A stretch of DNA of 64,000 nucleotides from Belliella aquatica (GTDB lineage Bacteria; Bacteroidota; Bacteroidia; Cytophagales; Cyclobacteriaceae): positions 29,984 through 93,983 of the forward strand of contig NZ_BMFD01000016.1 in the NCBI RefSeq assembly GCF_014637795.1, read 5' to 3'. The position numbers and the translations under genes were made by a program. The notes beneath the pieces were generated by a model, which did not search any database, had not been told where the DNA came from, and saw nothing but the letters and a program-made list of their open reading frames with translations. Of this stretch, positions 26,021-36,613 are shown piece after piece. The first letter of the stretch is position 1, and every line of letters begins with the position of its first letter.

Positions 26021-27190
26021 TTAATCTTTAAGCCCCAATCTATACAATCTAAAATATTCCTTCTCAATATTAGGATCAGGCTTTTCCTTAACCCAAAGTT
26101 GCCCTTCTCTTAAAAGCATACTAGTTGGATCATAATCTTCTGGTACAAAATCATTTAATAGATTCCCTAAACTATCAAAAATTGCTAGTCTAAAAGGATA
26201 TTTTTCGTCCAGTCTCTCTCTTAATTCTTTCGATTCACCAGGTGTTTTCTTGGCAAAGTGAAACTCTTTATCAACTTCATCATATCCCTGAAAATAGGCA
26301 ACTATAAACTTGTCTTCAAATTTTTTAATATTCTCTATTCTTCCAGAAGCCTTAAATAATCCAAAAAAATCATGTTCCAAATATTCACTGTTTTGCCCTT
26401 CGAAATAGTTGTAATCTTTTAGATTAAGCGGAATCCTTGAAATCAATTCAAAAGGTGATTTTCCACTATATTTATAAATCACTGGTTCCCCACCAAAAGC
26501 CACAAAAATTTGGTTCTCCACTACTGTAAATACAGGAGACCAAGCATGTCGATAAAACGTCTTTCCACTTTTATAAATACTGGTTTTGGGAAATTGTATT
26601 ATTGGTTCTTTAAATCCAGTACTTGGATCAAGTAAATTAAATAAAAAAATGTCAGAATGAAGATTTATCTTATCATAATTAATATCTCTTGTTCCTCCCT
26701 CTATGTTCAAATGTTTGTTCCCCAATTTATACATTGTATGCCCCATAGCAATTCTTCTGAAATCGGGGAAGTAAATTTCATTTAGCCTAACCTGAGAATG
26801 TAAATTGCCCAGAAAATCATAAATCGAAAATCCTTTCAATCCAAGAGCTAAAAATTCATCTTTTCCAAGGATTTGTAAAGGTGCCAAAAGTTTCCCATAT
26901 CCATCTGGCACATCGCCAAACTTTGAAAAAGAGTTGATAATATTCCCCTCAAAATCGGCCAGCATAATGTCATTTGAAAACTCCTCAATCTCCATAAACA
27001 AAACTGTCTTCGATTTAGGATGAATGTCATGAACAATCGGATTTCCTAAATACTCTATTTGAATACTATCTATCTTTTCAAGAGTGATGTTTTTTAAATT
27101 TCCATTTTGAGTAGATTTTCCTTCATTGTTGTTTTGGCTACATGAAAATGTGAAGGTTAGAAATAATAAGTATAAAAGAGTCTTATTCAT
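26021..27190 (-). CDS. 6-bladed beta-propeller lipoprotein (DUF4221-like)
   Basis: The 389-aa precursor has a lipoprotein signal (FLTFTFSCSQ) and a sequence pattern of the Bacteroidota DUF4221/6-bladed propeller group: LADFEGNIINSFSKFGDVPDGYGKL, LALGLKGFSIYDFLGN, PVFTVVENQIFVAFG and RLAIFDSLGNLL. Blade strands repeat every 45-55 residues. It should face the periplasm or surface. It lies 25 bp after a related propeller gene, which suggests co-expression. The ligand or partner is unknown. Confidence 0.78.
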   Translation of the reverse strand: MNKTLLYLLFLTFTFSCSQNNNEGKSTQNGNLKNITLEKIDSIQIEYLGNPIVHDIHPKSKTVLFMEIEEFSNDIMLADFEGNIINSFSKFGDVPDGYGKLLAPLQILGKDEFLALGLKGFSIYDFLGNLHSQVRLNEIYFPDFRRIAMGHTMYKLGNKHLNIEGGTRDINYDKINLHSDIFLFNLLDPSTGFKEPIIQFPKTSIYKSGKTFYRHAWSPVFTVVENQIFVAFGGEPVIYKYSGKSPFELISRIPLNLKDYNYFEGQNSEYLEHDFFGLFKASGRIENIKKFEDKFIVAYFQGYDEVDKEFHFAKKTPGESKELRERLDEKYPFRLAIFDSLGNLLNDFVPEDYDPTSMLLREGQLWVKEKPDPNIEKEYFRLYRLGLKD

Positions 27191-27215
27191 TAATATCCTA
27201 GTTATGATTCAGCTT

Positions 27216-28349
27216 TTACTCATTCGCAACTTGATACACCCCGTATCTGATAAAATCCTCTTCTTCATCGGGATTTATCAGCTTTATAAGTATCGAATTA
27301 TTGGGCATAGCGATTTTGATTTGCCCATAGGGAATTTTCATATCTTCGCTGAGTTGCTTGTTTTCATCAAAAAGGATTATTCTATGGTAATCAGGGTCAG
27401 AAAAATGATGATAGTATTTATCCTCTTCATTCTTTTTCTCAAAAATACCATATGGGATTTCTCTTACATAATCCAGTAAAACAAGTCCACCATCCAAATG
27501 TAAAATATTCAAATTCACTGAAGCGAGTGTGTAAGGTGGGTAACTTGGCAAGGTTTTATCAGAAATTGGCAATTTCTTAAAGCTGCCGAAATCTCCATGA
27601 TTGATTTTGATGTTGGAGATAGTTTTTCCTGATAAAAGATCTATTACTGTAATTTCATTATCAAGCGAAGCTGTTACAAAAAGTCTATTACTCTTTTTAT
27701 CCTGAGTAAAGATCGGCTTATACATCGTGTTTATTGTATTATCAAAATTTTTGTAGATAGGTCTTTGTACCACGGGAGCCAAATGGAAAGTAGCTTTCGA
27801 CTTTAGGTCATGAAATTCGATTAAATGCTGCTTTTCCAAACTCTTTGCCCTCATAAATCTGGATGTCCCTGAGGGATAAGTAGCGAAAACTAAATTATTC
27901 TTTAAGTTATCTTTGTAGTAAAATATTGGTGAAGTAGTTGAGCCATAAACAAAGAATGGATTATCGATTACAAAATTTGTGCTTTCCTTAAAATTCAATT
28001 TCCTATCGAATGAGATCACTTTGTTTGGAGTAATTACCCATACATCTCCTGTATTTACAAAACCCAAAAAATTCATTGCAGTTGTAAACTGTCCAGGACC
28101 TTGACCATTTAAGTCTTTTTTTACAAGGATCCTCCCCTTTTCATCTAACAGAAGGACTACAAAACCTTTGCTCCTATTTTCATAAGCTAAATAGTGCTTT
28201 TTGATTGGATCATAATCGACAATCTCAACTGAATTCAATGAATTAATGCTAAACTCGCTAGTTTTAGAAATCTTGTATTGAGCTTGTAATTCATAACTGT
28301 TGAAGACAGAAATTAAAATAATAAGAGTTAAAACTGAAAAAAACCTCAT
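27216..28349 (-). CDS. Secreted 6-bladed beta-propeller protein
   Basis: This 377-aa protein has an ordinary signal peptide (LTLIILISVFNSYELQAQ), with no lipobox. The mature part has propeller hallmarks: VVLLLDEKGRILVKKDLNGQGPGQF (the GxGPG turn), VWVITPNKVISFDRKL, ITVIDLLSGKTI and YHRIILFDENKQL. It is the first gene of a pair with the neighbouring lipoprotein and is a distant paralogue of it and of the protein at 51.5-52.7 kb. Its function is unknown. Confidence 0.72.
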   Translation of the reverse strand: MRFFSVLTLIILISVFNSYELQAQYKISKTSEFSINSLNSVEIVDYDPIKKHYLAYENRSKGFVVLLLDEKGRILVKKDLNGQGPGQFTTAMNFLGFVNTGDVWVITPNKVISFDRKLNFKESTNFVIDNPFFVYGSTTSPIFYYKDNLKNNLVFATYPSGTSRFMRAKSLEKQHLIEFHDLKSKATFHLAPVVQRPIYKNFDNTINTMYKPIFTQDKKSNRLFVTASLDNEITVIDLLSGKTISNIKINHGDFGSFKKLPISDKTLPSYPPYTLASVNLNILHLDGGLVLLDYVREIPYGIFEKKNEEDKYYHHFSDPDYHRIILFDENKQLSEDMKIPYGQIKIAMPNNSILIKLINPDEEEDFIRYGVYQVANE

Positions 28350-28469
28350 ATTAACATCATAAAATTAAAGTTCCATAACTAAATATAAAATACAATAAAC
28401 AAACTATTTCTTTAAATAACAATCTAAAAAGCTGATTTCTGAATATTGCCTAGAGTTAATATTTAATCA

Positions 28470-28507
28470 AAAAAGCCCTGATAGAAATCATTCTATCAGG
28501 GCTTTTT
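28470..28507. terminator. Terminator at the end of the ilv-leu locus
   Basis: The 17-bp perfect stem 28470-28486 / 28491-28507 (core AAAAAGCCCTGATAGAA) closes on an ATCA loop, with A/T runs at both ends, so it can work in both directions. It lies about 60 bp beyond the leuB stop and before the propeller genes. Confidence 0.88.
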
Positions 28508-28570
28508 CATATTTATTTGAATGAAGAAACACTGAACTTTAACAGCTGTTCATTCTTTAATATTTCAAAA

Positions 28571-29632
28571 TCAAATATTCTCCGCCAACCAATCTCCAAC
28601 TTCCGAGGTCTTGTAGGCTTTGCTACCTTCGGCGATATCCTCGGTTACTATTCCTTCATCCAATGACTTGTTTACCACATCAGAAATGGCTTGGGCTTCT
28701 GCTTTCATATCAAAAGCATACTCGAACATCATAGCTGCCGAAAGCACCGTTGCCAATGGATTGGCGATGTCTTTTCCTGCTGCTTGCGGGTAAGAACCGT
28801 GAATTGGTTCGAATAACTTATTTTCTGTACCAACCGACGCTGATGGCATCAAACCCATCGAACCTGAAATCACAGAAGCTTCATCAGTCAAAATATCTCC
28901 AAAAAGATTTTCTGTAATCAAAACATCGTAAGCCTTTGGCCATTGGATCAAGCGCATCGCCACCGCATCTACAAATTCATATTCCACTTTGACATCTGGG
29001 TACTCAGGTGCAAGTTCCTGCACTGTTTCCCTCCACAACCTGGAAGTAGCTAGGACGTTGGCTTTGTCCACACATGTCAGCAATTTTCTTCTTTTTTGCG
29101 CAGCTTCGAAGCCCATTCTAGCAAGTCTAGTAATTTCTTCTTTGGTGTAGACATTGGTATCAAATGCCTTTGTTCCTTGCTCGTTTCTTCCTCTTGGCTC
29201 ACCAAAATAAATTCCGCCAGTCAGTTCTCTGAAGAAAACAAAATCTACGCCTTCCACTCTTTCCAGTTTCAAAGGAGATTTGTGAATCAAGGAAGGAAAA
29301 GTAAATGTCGGTCGGATATTGGCAAAGAGTCCCAATTTTTTCCTCATTTCCAAAAGACCTTGTTCCGGTCTTACTTTGGCTTTGGGATCATTATCATATT
29401 TAGGGTCTCCGATAGCCCCAAAAAGCACCGCATCTGCTCTTAAGCAAACTTCATGGGTTGCTTCCGGATAGGGATTACCTGTTAAGTCTATTGCAGCAGC
29501 ACCAACAGCCGCTTCTTCGAAATTGATCGTGTGGCCAAACTTCTTTCCAACAGCATTGACCACTTTTACTGCCTGAGCAATTACCTCAGGTCCTATGCCA
29601 TCACCTGGCAGTAGCGCTATATTCATTTCCAT
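28571..29632 (-). CDS. leuB: 3-isopropylmalate dehydrogenase
   Basis: LeuB oxidatively decarboxylates 3-isopropylmalate with NAD+ in leucine synthesis; related enzymes also accept methylmalate from the citramalate route. The 353-aa protein has [27 protein letters not shown], the [14 protein letters not shown] loop, the catalytic Lys in [13 protein letters not shown], and [19 protein letters not shown]. It is the last gene of the locus. Its start overlaps the end of the preceding synthase gene by about 26-32 bp, depending on which of two ATGs is used. Confidence 0.95.
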   Translation of the reverse strand: MEMNIALLPGDGIGPEVIAQAVKVVNAVGKKFGHTINFEEAAVGAAAIDLTGNPYPEATHEVCLRADAVLFGAIGDPKYDNDPKAKVRPEQGLLEMRKKLGLFANIRPTFTFPSLIHKSPLKLERVEGVDFVFFRELTGGIYFGEPRGRNEQGTKAFDTNVYTKEEITRLARMGFEAAQKRRKLLTCVDKANVLATSRLWRETVQELAPEYPDVKVEYEFVDAVAMRLIQWPKAYDVLITENLFGDILTDEASVISGSMGLMPSASVGTENKLFEPIHGSYPQAAGKDIANPLATVLSAAMMFEYAFDMKAEAQAISDVVNKSLDEGIVTEDIAEGSKAYKTSEVGDWLAENI

Positions 29633-31229
29633 AGAAATTCTCTTTGTCTTGTTCTGGGTTTTGATTTTTCAGCTCCTGAAATTTCACTTTATCAGAAGCC
29701 CTCGTATCCATTTTATCAATAATATTCAACATTTTTTCAGTCGCCATCATCGCAGCCACAGTCTGATCGGAATCCAATCCTTTGGTTTTGAAAATTTTCC
29801 CAAAATCCCAAGTGATGACTGTTTCCACAAAAGCGTCTGTTTTTCCTCCTGGAGGAATGGAAACATGGTAGTCCGTCAATTTGGGGAGCTGGAATCCCTG
29901 CGACTTGTAGATTTTCACCAATGCGCGCATAAAAGCATCATATTGACCGTCTCCAGAAGAAGATTCTTCAAAGGATTTACCATGAATGCTCAGTTTCAAT
30001 TGCACCGTTGGTTTCAATCCTTTGGAATGGGTCATGTGGTAACCTTCGATAAAGATATTCTTCGAAATCGAATTGTTCTGCAATACATCGGAAATGATAT
30101 ATGGCAAATCCTCGGTGGTCACCCGTTCTTTTTTGTCGCCAAGCTCGATGATCTTTTGCGTCACTTTGGTCAATTCATCCTGCTCAAGCGATATTCCCAA
30201 TTCTTGTAAATTTTTGAGAATATTGGCTTTTCCGGAAGTTTTGCCAAGGGCATATTTTCTTTGTCTCCCAAACCTCTCTGGAAGCAAGTCATTGAAATAA
30301 AGGTTCTTTTTGTTATCACCATCCGCATGGATTCCTGCAGTTTGGGTAAATACATTTTCCCCAACTACAGGCTTATTGGCGGGAATATGTTGTCCAGAAA
30401 ACTGCTCCACCAACTTACTGACGCGGTAGATTTTGCTTTCATTGAGACTGATTTTGTAATCTGTGAAATCTTTGAGCACAGCTGTCACTGACTCCAACGG
30501 GGCATTTCCAGCTCGCTCTCCAAGTCCATTGACAGTGGTATGAATTCCCGCAATGCCATTGTAAATAGCCTCAAGCACATTCGCAATGGAAAGGTCATAG
30601 TCATTGTGTGCATGAAAATCAAAATGACAATCCGGAAATTCGGTTGTGATTAATTTCACAAAATGGGAAACTTCTCTAGGATGTAGCAGCCCAAGCGTAT
30701 CAGGAAGCATAATTCTTCGCACTCGGATTTCATTCAGGAACCCGATCAGTTCCATGGTGTAATCCATAGAATTTCTCATCCCATTACTCCAATCTTCTAA
30801 GTAAACATTGACTGTGATCCCTTTGCTCCTAGCATAATTAACACAGGTATGGATATCTTCAAAATGTTGTTCTGGAGTCTTTTTGAGCTGATGGGTCAGG
30901 TGATTGAGAGAACCCTTGGTCAATAGGTTCATAACTTTCGCTCCAGCCTCCACCAACCAATCTACCGAAGCAGGCGTGTCCACAAAACCAAGTACTTCCA
31001 CCCTGTCGGAATAGCCTTTTTCGGCGGCCCATTGGGTGATTTTTTTAACACCTTCCATCTCACCCTGAGAAACCCTTGCCGACGCCACTTCTATCCTATC
31101 CACCTTCAATTCCTCCAATAGCAACTTGGCTATCTGAAGTTTTTCAGAAGGTAAAAAGGACACGCCCGAGGTCTGCTCTCCATCCCTCAGTGTGGTATCC
31201 ATGATTTCTATTTTTCGGTGTGTTCCCAT
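29601..31229 (-). CDS. Second LeuA-family synthase, candidate (R)-citramalate synthase
   Basis: This 542-aa Claisen-type condensing enzyme has a DRE-TIM barrel ([21 protein letters not shown]; metal site [25 protein letters not shown]) and a C-terminal LeuA dimer/regulatory domain ([26 protein letters not shown]). It is clearly distinct from the leuA at 33.5-35.0 kb. Bacteroidota have such second copies; several LeuA relatives are citramalate synthases, making an isoleucine precursor from pyruvate and acetyl-CoA. No threonine deaminase gene is in the locus, which fits. Isopropylmalate or homocitrate synthase activity remains possible. Confidence 0.75.
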   Translation of the reverse strand: MGTHRKIEIMDTTLRDGEQTSGVSFLPSEKLQIAKLLLEELKVDRIEVASARVSQGEMEGVKKITQWAAEKGYSDRVEVLGFVDTPASVDWLVEAGAKVMNLLTKGSLNHLTHQLKKTPEQHFEDIHTCVNYARSKGITVNVYLEDWSNGMRNSMDYTMELIGFLNEIRVRRIMLPDTLGLLHPREVSHFVKLITTEFPDCHFDFHAHNDYDLSIANVLEAIYNGIAGIHTTVNGLGERAGNAPLESVTAVLKDFTDYKISLNESKIYRVSKLVEQFSGQHIPANKPVVGENVFTQTAGIHADGDNKKNLYFNDLLPERFGRQRKYALGKTSGKANILKNLQELGISLEQDELTKVTQKIIELGDKKERVTTEDLPYIISDVLQNNSISKNIFIEGYHMTHSKGLKPTVQLKLSIHGKSFEESSSGDGQYDAFMRALVKIYKSQGFQLPKLTDYHVSIPPGGKTDAFVETVITWDFGKIFKTKGLDSDQTVAAMMATEKMLNIIDKMDTRASDKVKFQELKNQNPEQDKENFYGNEYSATAR

Positions 31230-31503
31230 GTGATTTTAGATTGTAGAGGGTAGATTTTAGATTTTGAAAGGAGGAAGGATGAAGTTTGAAGATGATTACC
31301 CTATCCAAGCTCTAAGCAAATATTAGTTAAGTTTATACTCTCAAGATCCCCAATTATATGTGATCATCAGCTAAATCAGTGTCATCCCGATGCTCGGGAC
31401 AGGTTCAGCGTTCCCATCTTACCGAAATTTAACCTTCCCACATATAAATCCTCTGTCTTGGTTCTTGAATCTTTCATCCTTGATCCCTCAACCTTCATCC
31501 TTT
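31230..31503. other. Gap within the ilv-leu locus with palindrome
   Basis: There is no gene in this stretch. It holds AT-rich imperfect repeats (GATTTTAGATT-like, 31233-31265) and the palindrome TCCCGATGCTCGGGA at 31385-31399 followed by CAGGTTC, a family also at 23168 and 42289. It is the only sizeable gap between the structural genes of the locus, so the last two genes could have separate control. Confidence 0.5.
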
Positions 31504-32097
31504 CTATTTTCTTTCTTTCTCAAACTCCTCTATCTCTTCTTTTAAATTCAAAAGGTAGTCTATGTCATCAAAGCCATTTTTCATATTCTCCTTTTTGTAG
31601 GCATTGATATCAAAGGATTCTGATTGGCCTGTGCTCAACAGGGTTATTTTTTGTGTGTCTATATCCACTTCTACTTTTGTGTTCGGATCAGCTTCAACTG
31701 CTGAAAACAATACCTCTGCAAATTCAGCGCTGATAGTAACAGGAAGTACACCGATATTCAAGCAATTATTTTTGAAGATATCGGCAAAGAAACTTGATAC
31801 GACACATCTAAACCCATAGTCATACAGTGCCCAAACAGCATGTTCCCTACTCGAGCCAGAACCAAAATTTCTACCTGCGAGGAGAATTTTTCCAGAATAG
31901 GTGGAGTCATTCAATACAAAATCCATTTTTGGATTGCCCTCTACATCATATCTCCAATCTCTGAAAAGATTGTCTCCAAAACCTTCCCTTTCCGTAGCTT
32001 TCAAGAACCTTGCAGGGATGATTTGATCTGTATCCACGTTTTCGTTTGGAAGCGGGACGACTGTTGAAGTCAATACATTAAATTTATCGTAAGCCAT
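31504..32097 (-). CDS. leuD: 3-isopropylmalate dehydratase small subunit
   Basis: LeuD forms the swivelling small domain of isopropylmalate isomerase with LeuC. The 197-aa protein has the characteristic NVDTDQIIPARFLK, GRNFGSGSSREHAVWALYDYGFRCV and FFADIFKNNCLNIGVLPV blocks. It follows leuC by 18 bp. The C-terminal lysine/glutamate-rich tail (EEIEEFEKERK) is short and normal for this group. The 274-bp gap after it separates it from the second synthase. Confidence 0.95.
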   Translation of the reverse strand: MAYDKFNVLTSTVVPLPNENVDTDQIIPARFLKATEREGFGDNLFRDWRYDVEGNPKMDFVLNDSTYSGKILLAGRNFGSGSSREHAVWALYDYGFRCVVSSFFADIFKNNCLNIGVLPVTISAEFAEVLFSAVEADPNTKVEVDIDTQKITLLSTGQSESFDINAYKKENMKNGFDDIDYLLNLKEEIEEFEKERK

Positions 32098-32115
32098 TTT
32101 TTTCTTTTTTAAGAA

Positions 32116-33516
32116 TTAAAAGATCTCTCTAGGGTCACATATCTCACCTTTGACAGCCACAGCTGCCACAGTCAAAGGACTAGCGAGCATAGTTCTGGCT
32201 CCTGGCCCTTGTCTGCCTTCAAAGTTTCTGTTTGAAGTGGAGACAGCGTATTTTCCAGAAGGAATCTTATCATCATTCATCGCCAAACAAGCAGAGCATC
32301 CCGGTTGTCTCAACTCAAACCCTGCTTCTTCCAAGATTTTCACCAAACCTTCTTCGTGAGCCATTTTCTCTACTTCCCTAGATCCCGGAACGATCCAAGC
32401 AGTGATGTTATCCGCTTTTTTCTTACCCTTCACATAATTGGCAACTGATCGGATATCTTCGATTCGGCCATTGGTACAGCTTCCTACGAAGACAAAATCA
32501 ACTTTCTTTCCTTGGATCGCTTCACCTGGGGCAAAACCCATGTAGTCCAATGACTTCAAGTAGGAAGATTTGTTGCTTCCTTCCATACCTTCGGTACTTG
32601 GGATATTCCCTTTGATTTTGATCCCCATACCTGGATTGGTACCATAAGTGATCATTGGCTCAATATCCGCTGCATCAAAATGATATTCTTTATCGAAAAC
32701 AGCTCCATCATCCGTCTTTAGCGACTTCCAATAAGCAACTGCCTTCTCCCATTCTTCTCCTTTTGGAGCATATTGCTTTCCTTTGAGGTAGTCAAAAGTT
32801 GTTTCGTCAGGAGCTATTAAGCCTCCTCTGGCCCCCATTTCGATACTCATGTTACAGATTGTCATCCTTGCTTCCATGCTAAGGCTTTCGATTGCCGAAC
32901 CTGCATATTCCACAAAGTAACCTGTAGCACCTGCCGCAGAGATCTCTGCAATAATATATAGAATAATATCTTTTGAAGTTACTCCAGCACCCAAGTCACC
33001 ATCTACTGTGATGCGCATTTTCTTGGCTTTGCTTTGCATGATACATTGCGTAGCCAAGACCATTTCCACTTCTGATGTACCAATACCAAATGCGATGGCA
33101 CCAAAAGCACCATGGGTAGAAGTATGGCTATCTCCACAAACGATGGTCATTCCTGGCTGCGTAATTCCCAATTCAGGACCAATCACATGGACAATGCCAT
33201 GATGGGCAGAACCCAAATCATGCAATTCAATGCCATGCTTCTTACAGTTGTCACGAAGCTTCTCAACCTGCATTCTTGAAAGCTTGTCTTTGATAGTTTT
33301 ATCCTGATCTACTGTAGGAACATTGTGATCTGGCGTGCCCACAGTCCTTTGAGGATGAAGTACACCAACACCACGTTTTTCCAAATTCAAAAATGCAACA
33401 GGGCTAGTTACTTCATGGATAAAATGCTTATCAATGAAGAATACATCCGGTCCAGAAGGAACAGATTTGACCACATGTGCATCCCAAATTTTATCGAATA
33501 ATGTTTTCTTTTCCAT
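32116..33516 (-). CDS. leuC: 3-isopropylmalate dehydratase large subunit
   Basis: LeuC carries the [4Fe-4S] cluster of isopropylmalate isomerase. The 466-aa protein shows [16 protein letters not shown], the [23 protein letters not shown] signature, and cluster cysteines in [12 protein letters not shown] and [29 protein letters not shown] supplies substrate-binding residues. Length and motifs are standard bacterial LeuC. It begins 2 bp after leuA ends, so the two genes are tightly coupled. Confidence 0.96.
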   Translation of the reverse strand: MEKKTLFDKIWDAHVVKSVPSGPDVFFIDKHFIHEVTSPVAFLNLEKRGVGVLHPQRTVGTPDHNVPTVDQDKTIKDKLSRMQVEKLRDNCKKHGIELHDLGSAHHGIVHVIGPELGITQPGMTIVCGDSHTSTHGAFGAIAFGIGTSEVEMVLATQCIMQSKAKKMRITVDGDLGAGVTSKDIILYIIAEISAAGATGYFVEYAGSAIESLSMEARMTICNMSIEMGARGGLIAPDETTFDYLKGKQYAPKGEEWEKAVAYWKSLKTDDGAVFDKEYHFDAADIEPMITYGTNPGMGIKIKGNIPSTEGMEGSNKSSYLKSLDYMGFAPGEAIQGKKVDFVFVGSCTNGRIEDIRSVANYVKGKKKADNITAWIVPGSREVEKMAHEEGLVKILEEAGFELRQPGCSACLAMNDDKIPSGKYAVSTSNRNFEGRQGPGARTMLASPLTVAAVAVKGEICDPREIF

Positions 33517-33518
33517 AA

Positions 33519-35030
33519 TTAAGCTACTGTCACTTTATTTTTGACGGGTATTTTATTCAAAGCATCCACAAATGCCTGCGCAGAGGCAACCACAATATCT
33601 GTATTGGAAGAAAAACCGTAGTAAGGGATTTTTTCTTGCATAATTCTCATATGGACTTTTGCTACATCATCGCTTCCTGCTGTCATGGCCTGAATAAGAA
33701 ATTCTTCCAACTCAATATCAGGCTTTACAATCTGCTCAATAGCCTTGAGCACTGCATCAACAGGGCCATTTCCACTTGAAGAAGCTTGATCGGTTTTGTC
33801 ACCGACTTTCAGAGTGACAGTTGCTTTGATAGATCCATTAGACTCGTAACTTACTTTTTCCAATTCGATAAAAGTAGATTCGTCCACGTATTTTCCAACC
33901 AAGGAAAGAAGATCTTTTGGCGTAATATCTCTTTTAGAATCTGCCAATACCAAAAACTCTTCATACACTTCATTCAAGGCCTCACCCTCCAATACCACTC
34001 CCAAAGCATCCAAATGATGCTTCAATGCAGCTCTTCCACTTCTTGCTGTCAAGACAATCGATGATTCATGAACTCCAACATCTTTAGGATCGATGATTTC
34101 ATAATTCTCTCGGTGCTTTAATACACCATCCTGATGGATTCCCGAAGAATGTGCAAAGGCATTTCTTCCAACAATTGCCTTATTCGGCTGAACAGGCATA
34201 TTCATCAGCTTGGAGATTAACCTACTCGTTTCATATATCCTTGGAGTGACGATGTTGGTATGAATTGGAATATCATGGTGGCATTTGATCGCCATGACTA
34301 CTTCTTCCATGGAGGTATTTCCAGCTCTTTCACCGATACCATTGATCGTCACTTCCACTTGTCTGGCTCCATTTTGAACCCCTGCGATGGTATTTGCTGT
34401 TGCCATTCCCAAGTCATTGTGGCAATGCGTCGCTATGATTGCTTTATCAATGTTAGAGACATTTTCTTTTAAATGTCTGATGATAGAGCCATATTGCTCG
34501 GGAAGACAATAACCCGTAGTATCTGGAATATTGACTACAGTAGCGCCAGCTTTGATAACCTGCTCTAGGATTCTTGCTAAGAATTCTTTTTCGGCACGGC
34601 CGGCATCTTCTGCATAAAATTCCACATCTTCTACATAGCGTTTAGCATATTTTACCGCCCTGACCGCCCGTTCAATGATTTCATCTGGCGTAGATCTGAG
34701 TTTGTATTGTATGTGAAAAGGAGACACACCGATTCCAGTGTGAATCCTTCCTTTTTTGGCGTATTTCAGTGCTTCAGCAGCTACATCAATATCCTTTTCC
34801 ACAGCTCTGGAAAGGGCGCAGATAATGGGATTTGATACAGCTTTGGAAATTTCAACAACTGAATTGAAGTCACCTGGACTGGATATTGGGAATCCAGCTT
34901 CGATCACATCAACTCCCAGTTCCTCTAATGCCTTAGCGACCACAATCTTTTCTCGGGTGTTCAATTGACAACCCGGTACCTGTTCCCCATCACGAAGGGT
35001 GGTATCGAATATCCATAGCTTTTCACTCAT
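33519..35030 (-). CDS. leuA: 2-isopropylmalate synthase
   Basis: LeuA condenses 2-ketoisovalerate with acetyl-CoA, the committed step to leucine. The 503-aa enzyme has [33 protein letters not shown], the metal-binding [29 protein letters not shown], and a C-terminal allosteric domain ([23 protein letters not shown]) that in the family binds leucine. This is the classical E. coli-like LeuA, unlike the second synthase downstream. It lies 4 bp after ilvC. Confidence 0.95.
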   Translation of the reverse strand: MSEKLWIFDTTLRDGEQVPGCQLNTREKIVVAKALEELGVDVIEAGFPISSPGDFNSVVEISKAVSNPIICALSRAVEKDIDVAAEALKYAKKGRIHTGIGVSPFHIQYKLRSTPDEIIERAVRAVKYAKRYVEDVEFYAEDAGRAEKEFLARILEQVIKAGATVVNIPDTTGYCLPEQYGSIIRHLKENVSNIDKAIIATHCHNDLGMATANTIAGVQNGARQVEVTINGIGERAGNTSMEEVVMAIKCHHDIPIHTNIVTPRIYETSRLISKLMNMPVQPNKAIVGRNAFAHSSGIHQDGVLKHRENYEIIDPKDVGVHESSIVLTARSGRAALKHHLDALGVVLEGEALNEVYEEFLVLADSKRDITPKDLLSLVGKYVDESTFIELEKVSYESNGSIKATVTLKVGDKTDQASSSGNGPVDAVLKAIEQIVKPDIELEEFLIQAMTAGSDDVAKVHMRIMQEKIPYYGFSSNTDIVVASAQAFVDALNKIPVKNKVTVA

Positions 35031-35034
35031 AATA

Positions 35035-36078
35035 TTAGTTATTTTCGGGTCTTAACTTCCTGACGGTTGCGCCAGCTTGCCACATTTCAGAATCTCTCAA
35101 TTCTTTCAATTCAGCTTCTAATTTTACTCTGTAGTCAGATTTACTATTTGAATCAATTGATTTTTGTGCTTCTTTTCCTGTTTTCACAGAATCATATAGC
35201 TCTTCAAATACCGGCTTAGTTGCATCTCTGAAAGGCTTCCACCAATCCAAGGCTCCTCTTTGTGCTGTAGTAGAGCAATTGGCATACATCCAGTCCATGC
35301 CATTTTCTGCCACCAATGGCATCAAACTCTGCGTCAATTCTTCCACTGTTTCATTGAAAGCCTCCGAAGGAGTATGTCCATTCGCTCTCAATACTTCATA
35401 TTGTGCAGCAAAAATCCCTTGGATCGCCCCCATCAAAGTCCCTCTTTCACCTGTCAAATCAGATGTAACTTCTCTGTAAAAATCAGTCTCAAACAAGTAC
35501 CCTGATCCAACACCGATTCCAAGTGCTACTACTCTATCTTTTGCTTTTCCTGTTCCATCTTGGAAGATGGCATAGGAAGAATTCAATCCTCTACCTTCTA
35601 CAAACATTCTTCTCAAAGATGTTCCAGAACCTTTTGGAGCTACCAAGATCACATCCACATCAGCTGGCGGAACGATACCTGTTTTCTCTTTGTAAGTCAC
35701 GCCAAATCCATGAGAAAAATACAAAGCTTTTCCAGGAGTAAGGTGTTTTTTCACTGTAGGCCAAAGTGCAATTTGTCCTGCATCAGATAGTAAGAATTGA
35801 AGGATTGTCCCTTTTTCACAGGCTTCTTCCAATTCGAAAAGTGTCTCTCCAGGAACCCAACCATCAGCGACTGCTTTGTCCCAAGTCTTAGAATCTTTTC
35901 TTTGACCAACGATGACGTTGAAGCCATTGTCTTTCAAGTTCAATGCTTGACCAGGACCTTGTACTCCGTAACCCAATACAGCAATTACTTCGTCCTTCAA
36001 TACTTCTCTAGCTTTCTCCAGTGGAAATTCCTCTCTGGTTACTACATTTTCTTCTACTGATCCAAATTTCAGTTTCAT
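35035..36078 (-). CDS. ilvC: Ketol-acid reductoisomerase
   Basis: IlvC isomerises and reduces acetolactate or acetohydroxybutyrate, the second common step to valine, leucine and isoleucine. The 347-aa protein has the Rossmann motif [15 protein letters not shown] and the cofactor loop GQRKDSKTW, whose Arg/Lys/Ser favours NADPH. The knotted metal-binding domain has [16 protein letters not shown] and the [14 protein letters not shown] block. Length fits the class I enzyme with Bacteroidota-specific insertions. It begins 11 bp after ilvN. Confidence 0.94.
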   Translation of the reverse strand: MKLKFGSVEENVVTREEFPLEKAREVLKDEVIAVLGYGVQGPGQALNLKDNGFNVIVGQRKDSKTWDKAVADGWVPGETLFELEEACEKGTILQFLLSDAGQIALWPTVKKHLTPGKALYFSHGFGVTYKEKTGIVPPADVDVILVAPKGSGTSLRRMFVEGRGLNSSYAIFQDGTGKAKDRVVALGIGVGSGYLFETDFYREVTSDLTGERGTLMGAIQGIFAAQYEVLRANGHTPSEAFNETVEELTQSLMPLVAENGMDWMYANCSTTAQRGALDWWKPFRDATKPVFEELYDSVKTGKEAQKSIDSNSKSDYRVKLEAELKELRDSEMWQAGATVRKLRPENN

Positions 36079-36089
36079 AGTTTTTGGTT

Positions 36090-36602
36090 TTATAAGGTTT
36101 GATTATTTAAATACTCTGATACAGAAAATCTAGGCTTGGCGATGGCAACACGGCCTGACCTAGAAAATTCAAGAAGATTGTAAGGCTTGAGTGTTTCCAA
36201 CAAAGCCTGTGTATCTTCTTTGTGCCCAGTAAATTCTATGACCACAAATTCCTTCTCAGCTGCGATAATATGGGCATTATATTGTCTGATTACTTTTTCC
36301 AAACTCGCATCTAAGCTGTCTATTGGAAGTTTGTATAGCGCTATTTCCTGATAGACCACTTCGGTATCCATGAAATAATACGCTTTGATCACGTCTGTGA
36401 TTTTCTCAATTTGCTTGACCAATTGAATGATTTGTTCTTCCGTGACAGCACACTCAATCGTGATCTTATGGATTCCATCCAAGCGGCTTTCAGAAGCTGT
36501 AAGTGCATCAATATTGATCCCCCTTCTGGTGAAAATGATCGTAATCCTATTGAGGATACCGATGAAATTCTCTGTATAAATTAGTATGGTATAGCGATTC
36601 AT
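36090..36602 (-). CDS. ilvN: Acetolactate synthase small (regulatory) subunit
   Basis: The regulatory partner of IlvB carries an N-terminal ACT domain (LIYTENFIGILNRITIIFTRRGINIDALTAS) that normally gives valine feedback inhibition. A second ACT-like half follows (VIEFTGHKEDTQALLETLKPYNLLEFSRSGRVAI). The true start is most likely the ATG at 36602 (MNRYTIL), 11 bp after the ilvB stop; the frame is open further upstream, but that would overlap ilvB and add unrelated residues. At 170 aa the length is normal. Confidence 0.92.
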   Translation of the reverse strand: MNRYTILIYTENFIGILNRITIIFTRRGINIDALTASESRLDGIHKITIECAVTEEQIIQLVKQIEKITDVIKAYYFMDTEVVYQEIALYKLPIDSLDASLEKVIRQYNAHIIAAEKEFVVIEFTGHKEDTQALLETLKPYNLLEFSRSGRVAIAKPRFSVSEYLNNQTL

Positions 36603-36613
36603 AAATTCTGGAT

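Noticed and set aside
29595..30209. Open frame of about 204 codons on the plus strand
   Set aside because: It is antisense to the well-supported second LeuA-family synthase, lacks family motifs and has no upstream signal.
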